Origin: Streptosporangiaceae bacterium | Lineage (GTDB): Bacteria > Actinomycetota > Actinomycetes > Streptosporangiales > Streptosporangiaceae | Length of the DNA: 9,331 bases | Assembly (NCBI GenBank): GCA_030040475.1 | Contig: JASHTQ010000307.1 | Location: 1-9,331, forward strand | Direction of reading: 5' to 3' | In this document: in pieces, positions 1-5,452 of the stretch | Layout: each line of letters begins with the position of its first letter | Position numbering within the stretch: the stretch's first letter is position 1 | Made by a program: the position numbers and the translations under genes | Notes under the pieces: model-generated | Databases searched by the model: none | What the model was told of the DNA's origin: nothing | Seen by the model: only the letters and a program-made list of their open reading frames with translations

Positions 1-633
1 GAGCGCCGCCCAGGCCAGCGCGCGGGCCATGCCAGGCAGGCTGATGGCCTTTTCCAGCGGCGGCCTGCGCGCCGCCTTCAGCACCAGGTCCAGGCCGAAC
101 TTGACCACGGCCGGGTACAGGCACGCGACCGCGAGCGGGATGAGGGCGAGCACCCACCAGTAGTGCCTGGCCGCGTTCGCCGACACGAGCGGCAGCGTGA
201 GGCCGGCCGCGATCAGCGCCACCACCAGGGTGACCGCCATGCCGACCAGGCTGGCCGTGGCGCTGCGCCGGCGCGGCACGTGGTAGTCGCGGGCCAGCTC
301 GACCTGGGCGGCCACCGCCCACACCGCGCCGGGCACGTACTTGGCCAGCTGGCCGACGAACATCACCCTGACCGCGGCGGGCAGCGGCAGCTTCGAGCCG
401 AGGTCGGCCAGCAGCGCCCGCCAGGCCATCATCATGCAGCCGAGCCCGGCCAGGACGCACAGCGCGGCGGCGGCCACGTCGAGGGCGGCCAGCCTGGCCA
501 GCGCGGCGTGCACCTGCGACCACTGCGAGGCCAGCCCGTAGACCGCCAGCCCGGCCGCGACAACGAGCAGCCCGGCCCGCAGCCACGGACTGTCCCGCAG
601 CCGGGCCAGGCGCGCCGCGCGGCTTTCCGACAC
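1..633 (-). CDS. LPG-synthase TM-domain (UPF0104/AglD-like) membrane protein, partial
   Basis: Integral membrane protein; only the first 211 codons are inside the window and the gene continues past the left edge. Hydrophobic segments lie at about residues 18-36, 52-72, 125-149 and 158-174. The motif GQLAKYVPGAVW at residues 94-105 is typical of the lysylphosphatidylglycerol synthase transmembrane family (UPF0104, AglD-like), a fold linked to flipping or transfer of lipids and lipid-linked sugars. The part seen has no aminoacyl-transferase domain, so lipid lysylation should not be assumed. I chose the GTG at 633 because a TACGCT box (640-645) sits 6 nt before it, a leaderless arrangement. No Shine-Dalgarno is visible. 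The gene is divergent from the EamA transporter. The family is fairly certain; the substrate is unknown. Confidence 0.8.
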   Translation of the reverse strand, partial: MSESRAARLARLRDSPWLRAGLLVVAAGLAVYGLASQWSQVHAALARLAALDVAAAALCVLAGLGCMMMAWRALLADLGSKLPLPAAVRVMFVGQLAKYVPGAVWAVAAQVELARDYHVPRRRSATASLVGMAVTLVVALIAAGLTLPLVSANAARHYWWVLALIPLAVACLYPAVVKFGLDLVLKAARRPPLEKAISLPGMARALAWAAL

Positions 634-639
634 GCCGCT

Positions 640-645
640 AGCGTA
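640..645 (-). promoter_or_regulatory. Putative -10 box (TACGCT) for leaderless GTG start at 633
   Basis: Read on the minus strand, TACGCT fits the actinobacterial TANNNT -10 pattern and is followed by 6 nt and then the GTG start. No convincing -35 box is seen. The same spacing occurs before rnhA in this window, which supports a leaderless transcript. Confidence 0.4.
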
Positions 646-686
646 TCCAGCCCCGCCGTGAGCCGCAGACCGTCGGCGGGACGACC

Positions 687-723
687 GTGGCAGGATCTGA
701 CCGAAGAATGGCTATCCTGCCAC
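687..723. promoter_or_regulatory. Perfect 10-bp inverted repeat, candidate operator of the EamA gene
   Basis: GTGGCAGGAT (687-696) and ATCCTGCCAC (714-723) are exact reverse complements separated by 17 bp. The right arm overlaps TATCCT (713-718), a fair -10 box 42 bp before the EamA ATG. A dimeric repressor or activator bound here would act on the EamA promoter and possibly on the divergent membrane-protein gene. The regulator is not encoded in the window. The repeat is seen; its role is inferred. Confidence 0.5.
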
Positions 724-760
724 TCGTCATCCGGGGAACCGCCTGGCAGGCTGGAGCATC

Positions 761-1780
761 ATGAGCGAGGTCGACGTCCCCGCGAAAGCAACGCAGGAGG
801 CAGCGCAGGCAGGAGGGGAAGCACCACCGCCCGTTCGGCCTGAAAAACGAGGACCTGCATGGGTGCGGCGCGGCAGCGTGGCCGCGTGGGCCAGCCTGCT
901 GATCGTGTACCTGGTGTGGGGCAGCACCTACCTGGCGATCAGGGTGGGCGTCGAGACCATGCCGCCGCTGCTGATGGCGGCGGCCAGGAACCTGGCGGCC
1001 GGCCTGATCATGTTCCCGCTCGCGATGCGGGTGCGCCGGAAGGGAGCGCGCACGGCGGCAACCGCGCGGGTGCGGCCGAGCCGCCGGGAGTGGCTGGGCT
1101 GCGCGATCGTGGGCGTGCTGCTGCTCGGCGCCAACGGCGCGGTGGGCATCGGCGAGCGGACCGTGCCGTCCGGCCTGGCCGCGCTGCTTGTGGCCACGGT
1201 GCCGCTGTGGCTGCTTGGCATCGACGCGGCGCTGAACCACGCCAGGCTCGGGCTGGCGCAGCTGGCCGGGCTGGCGCTCGGGCTGGCCGGCGTCGCCCTG
1301 CTGTCCGGCCTCGGCGACCGGTCGGGCGGGGTCTCCGCGGTCGGCGTGATCGTCATCCTGGCGGCCGCGGTCGCGTGGGCGCTGGGCACGATCATGGCCC
1401 GCCGGGTCACCCTCCCGTCCAGCCCGGCCCTGGCCAGCGGCATGCAACTGCTCTGCGGGGGAGCGGCGCTGCTCGCGTTCGGGGCGGCGGCCGGGGAGTT
1501 CGGCGGCCTGCGGCTGGCGCAGATATCCGGCAGGTCCTGGCTCGCGCTCGGCTACCTGATCGTGGCCGGCTCGATCGTGGCGTTCTCCGCCTACGGCATC
1601 GCGATCAGGACGCTGCCGACCGCGACCGTGGCGACCTACGCGTACGTGAACCCGGTGATCGCGGTCCTGCTCGGCGCGCTGATCCTGAACGAGCGGCTGA
1701 CCCCGGCCATCCTGGGCGGCGGCGCGCTCATCGTCGGCGCGGTCGTGCTGGTCATCCGGCGGGCGCCGCCGGCGCACTGA
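761..1780 (+). CDS. EamA (DMT superfamily) transporter
   Basis: Inner-membrane exporter of the drug/metabolite transporter superfamily, about 339 aa. It has two EamA repeats of about five helices each (roughly residues 43-183 and 193-333), which gives the usual ten-helix layout. Recognisable signatures are VYLVWGSTYLAIRVGVE near residue 49 and YVNPVIAVLLGALILNERLT near residue 295. Proteins of this kind, such as YedA and RhtA relatives, export amino acids or small metabolites, but the substrate cannot be read from sequence. The N-terminal 40 residues are polar, charged and rich in Ala and Pro, an extension before the first helix. The ATG at 761 has GGAG at 753-756. The next gene downstream seems to have its own promoter, so this may be monocistronic. 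Control probably runs through the inverted repeat upstream. Confidence 0.9.
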   Translation: MSEVDVPAKATQEAAQAGGEAPPPVRPEKRGPAWVRRGSVAAWASLLIVYLVWGSTYLAIRVGVETMPPLLMAAARNLAAGLIMFPLAMRVRRKGARTAATARVRPSRREWLGCAIVGVLLLGANGAVGIGERTVPSGLAALLVATVPLWLLGIDAALNHARLGLAQLAGLALGLAGVALLSGLGDRSGGVSAVGVIVILAAAVAWALGTIMARRVTLPSSPALASGMQLLCGGAALLAFGAAAGEFGGLRLAQISGRSWLALGYLIVAGSIVAFSAYGIAIRTLPTATVATYAYVNPVIAVLLGALILNERLTPAILGGGALIVGAVVLVIRRAPPAH

Positions 1781-1784
1781 CTCG

Positions 1785-1814
1785 TTGACCGCCGCCACGC
1801 CGTGGGCGAACAAT
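1785..1814 (+). promoter_or_regulatory. Putative promoter TTGACC-N18-AACAAT for the zinc-ribbon gene
   Basis: A near-consensus -35 (TTGACC, 1785-1790) is 18 bp from AACAAT (1809-1814), and 6 nt later comes a GTG at 1821. This places transcription start at or next to that GTG and explains the TTG at 1785 as promoter sequence rather than a start codon. Confidence 0.45.
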
Positions 1815-1820
1815 GGTCGG

Positions 1821-2147
1821 GTGGCGTTCGGGTTTTTCGCGCGCGAGTGGGTGCGCACCTGCAACGAGTGCGGCTACAGCTGGCGGGTGCCGCGGAAGAT
1901 CGCGCGCCGCGGGATCCGCGGCATGTCCGCGATCAACTTCACCGGCCGGATCGCGACGGCGGGCTACGGCGGCGCGAACCGCCTGCCGATCAGCACCGGC
2001 CAGGTCCACTCCGACATCGGAGCCCGGGCCGAACTGATGGAGGGCTTCCGGATCTGCGCAAGGTGCGGGGTCGACGACTTCAGCCAGCGGCCCGCCCGCC
2101 GCGGCGATGCGGCGTTGCCCGGAGCGGTGCCGCCGGCGCGTCCGTAA
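1821..2147 (+). CDS. Small zinc-ribbon-like protein of unknown function
   Basis: A 108-aa protein with two CxxC knuckles, CNEC at residues 14-17 and CARC at residues 79-82, spaced as in a zinc ribbon that binds one metal ion. Basic residues (about 22-34, with VPRKIARRGIRG) lie between the knuckles and could contact nucleic acid. The last 20 residues are Ala, Pro and Arg rich and probably disordered. There is no signal peptide or membrane helix, so it should be cytosolic. The GTG at 1821 is preferred over the in-frame TTG at 1785 because that TTG is part of a good -35 box and a leaderless start at 1821 fits the promoter. I do not recognise a named family. The zinc-binding call rests only on the four cysteines. 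Confidence 0.65.
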   Translation: MAFGFFAREWVRTCNECGYSWRVPRKIARRGIRGMSAINFTGRIATAGYGGANRLPISTGQVHSDIGARAELMEGFRICARCGVDDFSQRPARRGDAALPGAVPPARP

Positions 2148-2196
2148 CCGGCGTATCGTCGTCCTGCCGAACCCATAGCCGAGGGGATCGTGTTTC

Positions 2197-2856
2197 ATGA
2201 CGCTGGAGATCCGGCGGTTGCACCTGGCAAGCCTGCAGGGCCTTGACGGCAGCCGCTGGCCGGTGCACGGCTTCGTCGTCCTGCACCCCGGCGGCGCGGC
2301 GCTCGTCGACACCGGCGTCGGCGGCCCGCAGCAGGTGCTCGACGACTGGCGCGTGGTGAACAGGACGGTGGCCGACGCGCTCGCCGAGATCGACATGAGC
2401 CCGGCCGACATCGGCCTGGTGATCAACACGCACCTGCACTTCGACCACTGCGGCCAGAACGCGGTCTTCCGGCACGCCCCGCACTACGTGCAGCGCACCG
2501 AGCTGAGCCGCGCGCAGATCGAGTCTCCCAAGCTGTGCGGCTGGTTCGACTTCATGAACGCGCGGTGGGAACTGCTCGACGGGGACGCGGAAGTCCTGCC
2601 GGGCGTCGAGGTCATCGCGACGCCGGGGCACACGGCCGGCCACCAGTGCGTCGTCGTCCGCGGCGCCGACGGGTCCGACCTGCTGATCGGCGACGCGGCC
2701 TACACGCCGCGGCTGTACGCCGACCCCGCCACGGGCAAGCTCCCCGACGGCCAGGCCAGCGACGTCCCGGCCTGGCGCGGGTCGCTGCTCCGGATCCAGT
2801 CCCTGCACCCGCAGCGGGTGCATTTCTGCCACCACACCGACATCGTGCACAGCTAA
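2197..2856 (+). CDS. Metallo-beta-lactamase-fold hydrolase, N-acyl homoserine lactonase-like
   Basis: Likely a cytosolic dinuclear-zinc hydrolase that opens lactone rings. The 219-aa protein has the HxHxDH signature as THLHFDHCG (H79, H81, D83, H84), the third-strand histidine in TPGHTAGHQ (H145), the bridging aspartate in IGDAAYT (D166) and a C-terminal histidine near H212. Y169 in the DAAYT context sits where AHL lactonases of the AiiA/AttM group carry their active-site tyrosine (DASYT), which distinguishes them from glyoxalase II and beta-lactamases. Length is slightly below the usual 250 aa. The ATG at 2197 follows GAGGGG (2181-2186) with 10 nt spacing. The cupin gene starts 11 nt after its stop, so the two are probably co-transcribed. 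The fold is very certain; AHL as substrate is an inference, and other lactones are possible. Confidence 0.85.
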   Translation: MTLEIRRLHLASLQGLDGSRWPVHGFVVLHPGGAALVDTGVGGPQQVLDDWRVVNRTVADALAEIDMSPADIGLVINTHLHFDHCGQNAVFRHAPHYVQRTELSRAQIESPKLCGWFDFMNARWELLDGDAEVLPGVEVIATPGHTAGHQCVVVRGADGSDLLIGDAAYTPRLYADPATGKLPDGQASDVPAWRGSLLRIQSLHPQRVHFCHHTDIVHS

Positions 2857-2867
2857 CGGAGACCATC

Positions 2868-3203
2868 ATGCAGGTCATCGCGGAGGCCGGACGCTACACG
2901 CCGCCAGCGGGCACCGAAGCCAACGACTGGGTCGTGCACCTGGGCAGTGCCGACCTGAGCGTCGGCACGTACTCGATCCCGGCGGGCGGCGTCGACGACC
3001 AGAGCCCGCACACCGAGGACGAGATCTACGTGGTGCGGGCGGGCCGGGCCACGCTGGTGACGACCTCGGGCATCGAGGACGTCGGCCCCGGCAGCGTGAT
3101 CTACGTCCCGGCCGGCGAGGCGCACAAGTTCACCGAGATCACCGAGGACCTGGCGATGGTGGTCGTCTTCGCCCCGCCGTACGGATCGCGCGCCCACCGC
3201 TGA
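2868..3203 (+). CDS. Small cupin-domain protein
   Basis: A single-domain cupin of 111 aa. Motif 1 is visible as SPHTEDEIYVVRAG (metal ligands H48 and E52; the first His of the usual HxH is Ser46) and motif 2 as GSVIYVPAGEAHKF (H86). The short beta-barrel probably binds a metal ion and may act as a small-molecule sensor, isomerase or dioxygenase; sequence alone does not decide. The ATG at 2868 is preceded by CGGAG (2857-2861) 6 nt upstream and lies 11 nt after the lactonase-like gene, so translation is likely coupled. The reading frame is open far upstream inside the hydrolase gene, but that part is a shadow. It converges on rnhA with a 2-bp gap and no obvious terminator. Confidence 0.85.
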   Translation: MQVIAEAGRYTPPAGTEANDWVVHLGSADLSVGTYSIPAGGVDDQSPHTEDEIYVVRAGRATLVTTSGIEDVGPGSVIYVPAGEAHKFTEITEDLAMVVVFAPPYGSRAHR

Positions 3204-3205
3204 CT

Positions 3206-3661
3206 TTATTTTGCCGAACGAACGGTGGTGGCGGTCTCGGCAATGCCGAGCCTGGCGAGTTCGTCGGCCCGCTCGTTGCCCTCGTCTCCGGCGTGCCCCT
3301 TGACCCACCGCCAGGTCACCTCGTGCCTGCTCATCGCGTCGGCGAGCCGGCGCCACAGGTCCGCGTTCTTGACCGGCTTGCGGGCCTTGGTCAGCCAGCC
3401 GTTGCGCTGCCAGCCGTCGATCCACTTCGTGATGCCGTTGAGCACGTACGTGCTGTCCGTCCACAGCTCCACCGTGGCCGGCCGGCGCAGCGCCTCGAGC
3501 GCCTGGATGGCCGCCGTCAGCTCCATCCTGTTGTTCGTGGTCTCCGGCTCGCCGCCGTGCAGCTCCTTCGTCACGCCGTTCCAGCGGAGCACCACGCCCC
3601 ACCCGCCCGGCCCGGGATTCCCGCTGCACGCCCCGTCGGTGTAGATCACGACCTCGGTCAT
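3206..3661 (-). CDS. rnhA: Ribonuclease HI
   Basis: Cytosolic endonuclease that cuts the RNA strand of RNA-DNA hybrids, clearing R-loops and primers. The 151-aa protein has the complete type 1 active site: D9 in [18 protein letters not shown]47 in NNRMELTA, D69 in WTDSTYV, H123 in WVKGHAG and D133 in ERADELA. These match E. coli D10, E48, D70, H124 and D134 shifted by one. The basic handle region is present (about residues 75-100, [16 protein letters not shown]). Length is the normal bacterial size, with no N-terminal hybrid-binding domain. The ATG at 3661 has no Shine-Dalgarno but has TAACCT 6 nt upstream, so the transcript is probably leaderless. It is divergent from the initiator tRNA gene. 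Confidence 0.97.
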   Translation of the reverse strand: MTEVVIYTDGACSGNPGPGGWGVVLRWNGVTKELHGGEPETTNNRMELTAAIQALEALRRPATVELWTDSTYVLNGITKWIDGWQRNGWLTKARKPVKNADLWRRLADAMSRHEVTWRWVKGHAGDEGNERADELARLGIAETATTVRSAK

Positions 3662-3667
3662 GGCGGA

Positions 3668-3673
3668 AGGTTA
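3668..3673 (-). promoter_or_regulatory. Putative -10 box (TAACCT) for leaderless rnhA
   Basis: On the minus strand TAACCT is followed by TCCGCC and then the ATG of rnhA. This TANNNT-6 nt-start arrangement lacks room for a ribosome binding site. No clear -35 box is visible. Confidence 0.45.
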
Positions 3674-3700
3674 CGCGCTGCCGGGAGCGGCCGGGCTGAT

Positions 3701-3729
3701 TTGCTTTGCCCGCCGGGAGTTCATACAGT
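3701..3729 (+). promoter_or_regulatory. Promoter of the initiator tRNA gene (TTGCTT-N17-TACAGT)
   Basis: A -35 TTGCTT (3701-3706) and a -10 TACAGT (3724-3729) are separated by the optimal 17 bp and lie 13 nt before the first tRNA base. This is a standard housekeeping-sigma promoter that leaves a short 5' leader for RNase P. Confidence 0.65.
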
Positions 3730-3742
3730 GAAGGGACACCGA

Positions 3743-3819
3743 CGCGGGGTGGAGCAGTTCGGTAGCTCGCTGGGCTCATAACCCAGAGGTCGAGGGTTCA
3801 AATCCCTCCCCCGCTACCA
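3743..3819 (+). tRNA. Initiator tRNA-fMet (CAT)
   Basis: A complete 77-nt cloverleaf with encoded CCA (3817-3819). The acceptor stem is CGCGGGG with CCCCGCT, the D stem GAGC/GCTC, the anticodon stem CTGGG/CCCAG around CTCATAA (anticodon CAT, 3777-3779), and the T stem GAGGG/CCCTC with loop TTCAAAT. Two features mark it as initiator and not elongator: the 1-72 pair is a C-U mismatch, which lets formyltransferase act and blocks EF-Tu, and three consecutive G-C pairs close the anticodon loop, as needed for P-site entry. It has its own promoter and terminator and so is a single-gene unit. Confidence 0.97.
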
Positions 3820-3826
3820 AGGCCAG

Positions 3827-3858
3827 AGGCCGTCTCTCGACCAGAGAGGCGGCCTTTC
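3827..3858 (+). terminator. Rho-independent-type terminator of the tRNA
   Basis: A 12-pair hairpin: left arm 3827-3838, five-base loop GACCA, right arm 3844-3855, with a single U-G wobble at 3833/3849. It is followed by a short T tract (TTTC, then GCTT). It begins 8 nt after the tRNA CCA, so it probably ends that transcript. Confidence 0.75.
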
Positions 3859-3863
3859 GCTTG

Positions 3864-3877
3864 CGGTTCGCGAACCG
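3864..3877. repeat. Perfect 14-bp palindrome
   Basis: CGGTTCGCGAACCG is identical to its reverse complement. It lies between the tRNA terminator and the SRPBCC gene, about 115 bp before the latter's -10 candidate. It could be an operator, but one such palindrome is not unexpected by chance in a window of this size. Confidence 0.4.
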
Positions 3878-3991
3878 ATTTGTAAACCTCACGCCGTCTC
3901 GTGCTGTGCGCCGGCCCGCCGCGTCGTGGCCGCGCCGGCGGGTGCTTGGACACCCAGGATGCTCTTTGAAAGCCACCCGCGCCCGTCCTGT

Positions 3992-4018
3992 TATGCTGGC
4001 GCACACCGGCTCGGGAGG
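3992..4018 (+). promoter_or_regulatory. -10 candidate TATGCT and ribosome binding site GGGAGG of the SRPBCC gene
   Basis: TATGCT (3992-3997) is a good -10 box; TTGAAA at 3966-3971 is a possible -35 but at a long 20-bp spacing. GGGAGG (4013-4018) is a strong Shine-Dalgarno 5 nt before the TTG at 4024 and decides the rare start codon. The ATG at 3993 is out of frame. Confidence 0.5.
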
Positions 4019-4023
4019 CGCGG

Positions 4024-4503
4024 TTGGCCAAGACGATATCGGCCACGGTGACGATCGACGCTCCCCCGGCCGAGGTGTGGGCGGTGCTGTGCGACGTCGG
4101 CCGCTACCCTGAGTGGCGGCCGGACGTGAGCAGGGCCACGGGGACCATCCAGGTGGGCAGCCAGTTGGTGATGGCGAGAACTCTTCCGTCTGGCCGGGCA
4201 GTCATCACGCGGTACCGGGTCGTCGCCGTACAGCCCGGGGTCGAGTACCGGACGCGTTCCGCCGTGGGTGGTGAGAGCAGCTTCAGCCTGAGCCCGATCG
4301 ACTCGGGTACCCGCACCGAGGTCGTGCGCAGCACTAGCGCCCCCGGCTACGTGGCCTGGCTCCCCTGGCTGGTGGCAGCGCTCACGGGTAAGAATTGGGC
4401 CAAGTATGTACGGGCCAGGTTTGACGGCGTCAATCAAGCTCCGAAGCGTCGTACCGAGCAAGCTCCGAAGTACCGCGCCGAGCAGGATCCCGGCACCACC
4501 TAG
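4024..4503 (+). CDS. SRPBCC family (START-like / polyketide cyclase-type) protein
   Basis: A 159-aa cytosolic protein with a helix-grip fold that forms a hydrophobic ligand pocket. It opens with the family's typical strand and turn, ATVTIDAPPAEVWAVLCD, followed by VGRYPEWRPDV (residues 7-35), and ends its domain with a long C-terminal helix near residues 111-136 (WLPWLVAALTG then NWAKYVRARF). The ligand is unknown. The last 23 residues are a polar tail built from two copies of an octapeptide (QAPKRRTE, QAPKYRAE) and a partial third, matching a 24-bp tandem repeat. The start is TTG, supported by GGGAGG 5 nt upstream; no other in-frame start fits. The stop TAG overlaps the stop of the convergent gene inside one CTAG. 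Confidence 0.8.
   Translation: MAKTISATVTIDAPPAEVWAVLCDVGRYPEWRPDVSRATGTIQVGSQLVMARTLPSGRAVITRYRVVAVQPGVEYRTRSAVGGESSFSLSPIDSGTRTEVVRSTSAPGYVAWLPWLVAALTGKNWAKYVRARFDGVNQAPKRRTEQAPKYRAEQDPGTT
4435..4482 (+). repeat. 24-bp tandem repeat, two diverged copies, in the SRPBCC tail
   Basis: Copies at 4435-4458 and 4459-4482 both begin with CAAGCTCCGAAG and both end in CCGAG, and they encode QAPKRRTE and QAPKYRAE. The period is a multiple of three, so the frame is kept. Confidence 0.75.
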
Positions 4504-4952
4504 CCGGCTGCCTGGAAGCCTTGCGTGCGGAAGCCCTTGCCGCCGTCCGAGATCGTGGCCGTCGTCGCGAAGGTCTGCCCGCTGGACAGGGTGGCGACAC
4601 AGTGGTCGGTGCTGCTGCGGTCGGTGCTGCTGCCCGATCGCGTGCAGACCACGGCGGTGACGGTTACGCCCGGCTCGTAGGACTGGGCGCTGAGCCGCTG
4701 CTGGAGCTGAGACTTGATCGAGGCCGCGACCGCCGGCGGGTTACTGAAGTTCGGCGGCGAGCTGAGCACCTGCGGGAGGAGCACGATGACCAGGATGAGG
4801 CCGATCGCGTCGAGCACGGTGGCGGCGGTCAGCCAGCCCCGCGCCTTCCTGGACGCGCTTGCGGCCGCCTGGTCGTCACCGTCGGCCCACAGTCCGGCGG
4901 CCCTATTGCAGTACCTGCCGCCGACGCGGGCGGCGGGCAGGCCGAGGATCAC
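4500..4952 (-). CDS. CD225/dispanin-like membrane protein with extracytoplasmic DUF4333-like domain
   Basis: The N-terminal part resembles the CD225/dispanin hairpin: a first hydrophobic stretch ending at about residue 12, a loop with CNRAAGLWADGDDQAAASAS and RKARGW (residues 15-40) like the family's SLYAAGDYAGAQRASRKAK region, and a second helix at about residues 43-62. A Pro/Ser linker leads to a C-terminal domain (about residues 72-147) with two cysteines (C103, C118) and the ATL-SGQTF-TTATISD pattern of DUF4333-type extracytoplasmic domains. The only ordinary start is the GTG at 4952, which cuts the first helix in half. The hydrophobic stretch continues upstream in frame (ASICGLLFN) to the TGA at 5007-5009. 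The true N-terminus is therefore doubtful: readthrough, an unusual start or a nonsense mutation are all possible. Family calls are from pattern memory. Confidence 0.6.
   Translation of the reverse strand: MILGLPAARVGGRYCNRAAGLWADGDDQAAASASRKARGWLTAATVLDAIGLILVIVLLPQVLSSPPNFSNPPAVAASIKSQLQQRLSAQSYEPGVTVTAVVCTRSGSSTDRSSTDHCVATLSSGQTFATTATISDGGKGFRTQGFQAAG
4604..4633. repeat. Perfect 15-bp tandem duplication
   Basis: GGTCGGTGCTGCTGC occurs twice head to tail (4604-4618, 4619-4633). On the minus strand it encodes a duplicated Ser-Ser-Thr-Asp-X block between the two cysteines of the DUF4333-like domain. It adds five residues in frame, probably in a surface loop. Confidence 0.85.
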
Positions 4953-5006
4953 GTTGAACAGCAGGCCGCAGATGCTGGCGGTGATCCGCCCGGAGGCCGC
5001 GCCGCC

Positions 5007-5417
5007 TCACGTCGACGACGGCAGCGGCGTCGGCGGCTCGAGTGGGATCGGCGGCGGCTCCGGCTGGCCGAACGCCGCCTCGGCCGCCGACATGGCACCG
5101 TAGTCGGTCGCGAGGTTCGAGTAGATCGAGTAGATCAGCGTGATGAAGATTCCCAGCTTGATCCATAGCGTGGGCGTGAAGAAGAACAGGCAGCAGATCA
5201 GCGGGAAGTTGATCAGCCAGTAGATTGCGCCCCACATGTGGACCTTGTACTGGGTGTACGGATTGGTGGAGAGGTCTTTGAGGAGCAGGCCCATCCAGCC
5301 GTGCCGGATGTGCACCGGCGTGTGCGCGGCGTGCAGCCGGGCGACCTCGGCGTGCAGCCGGGCTATGTCGGCGCGCAGTTGGCGGACCTCGGCTGTCAGG
5401 GACTCGGTCTCATTCAT
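5007..5417 (-). CDS. Coiled-coil two-TM membrane protein, unknown family
   Basis: A 136-aa protein. Residues 7-30 form a clean heptad coiled coil (LTAEVRQ, LRADIAR, LHAEVAR, LHA), followed by an amphipathic stretch, two membrane helices (about 61-80 with a CC pair at 75-76, and 84-101), the segment ATDYGAMSAAEAAFG, and a proline-rich tail (PPPIPLEPP, then TPLPSST). The coiled coil probably faces the cytoplasm and mediates oligomerisation. I prefer the ATG at 5417 because GATACT lies 6 nt upstream as a leaderless -10. The GTG at 5438 would add seven residues but lies in a 14-bp duplication and has no ribosome binding site. The stop TGA at 5007-5009 is in the same frame as the CD225-like ORF, so a single stop separates the two. 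I do not recognise the family. Confidence 0.7.
   Translation of the reverse strand: MNETESLTAEVRQLRADIARLHAEVARLHAAHTPVHIRHGWMGLLLKDLSTNPYTQYKVHMWGAIYWLINFPLICCLFFFTPTLWIKLGIFITLIYSIYSNLATDYGAMSAAEAAFGQPEPPPIPLEPPTPLPSST
5328..5363. repeat. 15-bp direct repeat with 21-bp period in coiled-coil coding region
   Basis: GGCGTGCAGCCGGGC occurs at 5328-5342 and 5349-5363. The 21-bp period equals one heptad, so the coiled coil appears to have grown by in-frame heptad duplication. Confidence 0.75.
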
Positions 5418-5424
5418 AGCACCA

Positions 5425-5452
5425 GTATCAGTGCTCACGTATCAGTGCTCAC
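5425..5452. repeat. Perfect 14-bp tandem duplication at a start region
   Basis: GTATCAGTGCTCAC is present twice head to tail (5425-5438, 5439-5452). On the minus strand each copy begins with GTG. The copy is not a multiple of three, so the outer GTG (5452) opens a five-codon frame that ends in TGA overlapping the inner GTG (5438). Confidence 0.9.

Noticed and set aside
163..843. Plus-strand ORF of about 226 codons
   Set aside because: Low-complexity Arg/Gly/His translation opposite the UPF0104-type gene, which has clear helices and the GQLAKYVPGAVW motif.
1785..1820. TTG start for the zinc-ribbon protein
   Set aside because: The TTG is part of a near-consensus -35 box with a matching -10 before GTG 1821, and there is no ribosome binding site.
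638..1864. Long minus-strand ORF of about 408 codons
   Set aside because: Arg, Gln, His and Gly rich with no domain pattern; it is antisense to the EamA gene, whose product is clearly recognisable. High-GC shadow.
3776..4006. Minus-strand ORF ending in GEGFEPSTSGL
   Set aside because: This is the well-known false peptide produced by translating the antisense of a tRNA gene; it overlaps the initiator tRNA and its terminator.
3820..4023. tRNA-linked integration site
   Set aside because: No integrase gene and no repeat of the tRNA 3' end elsewhere in the window; the tRNA has its own intact terminator.
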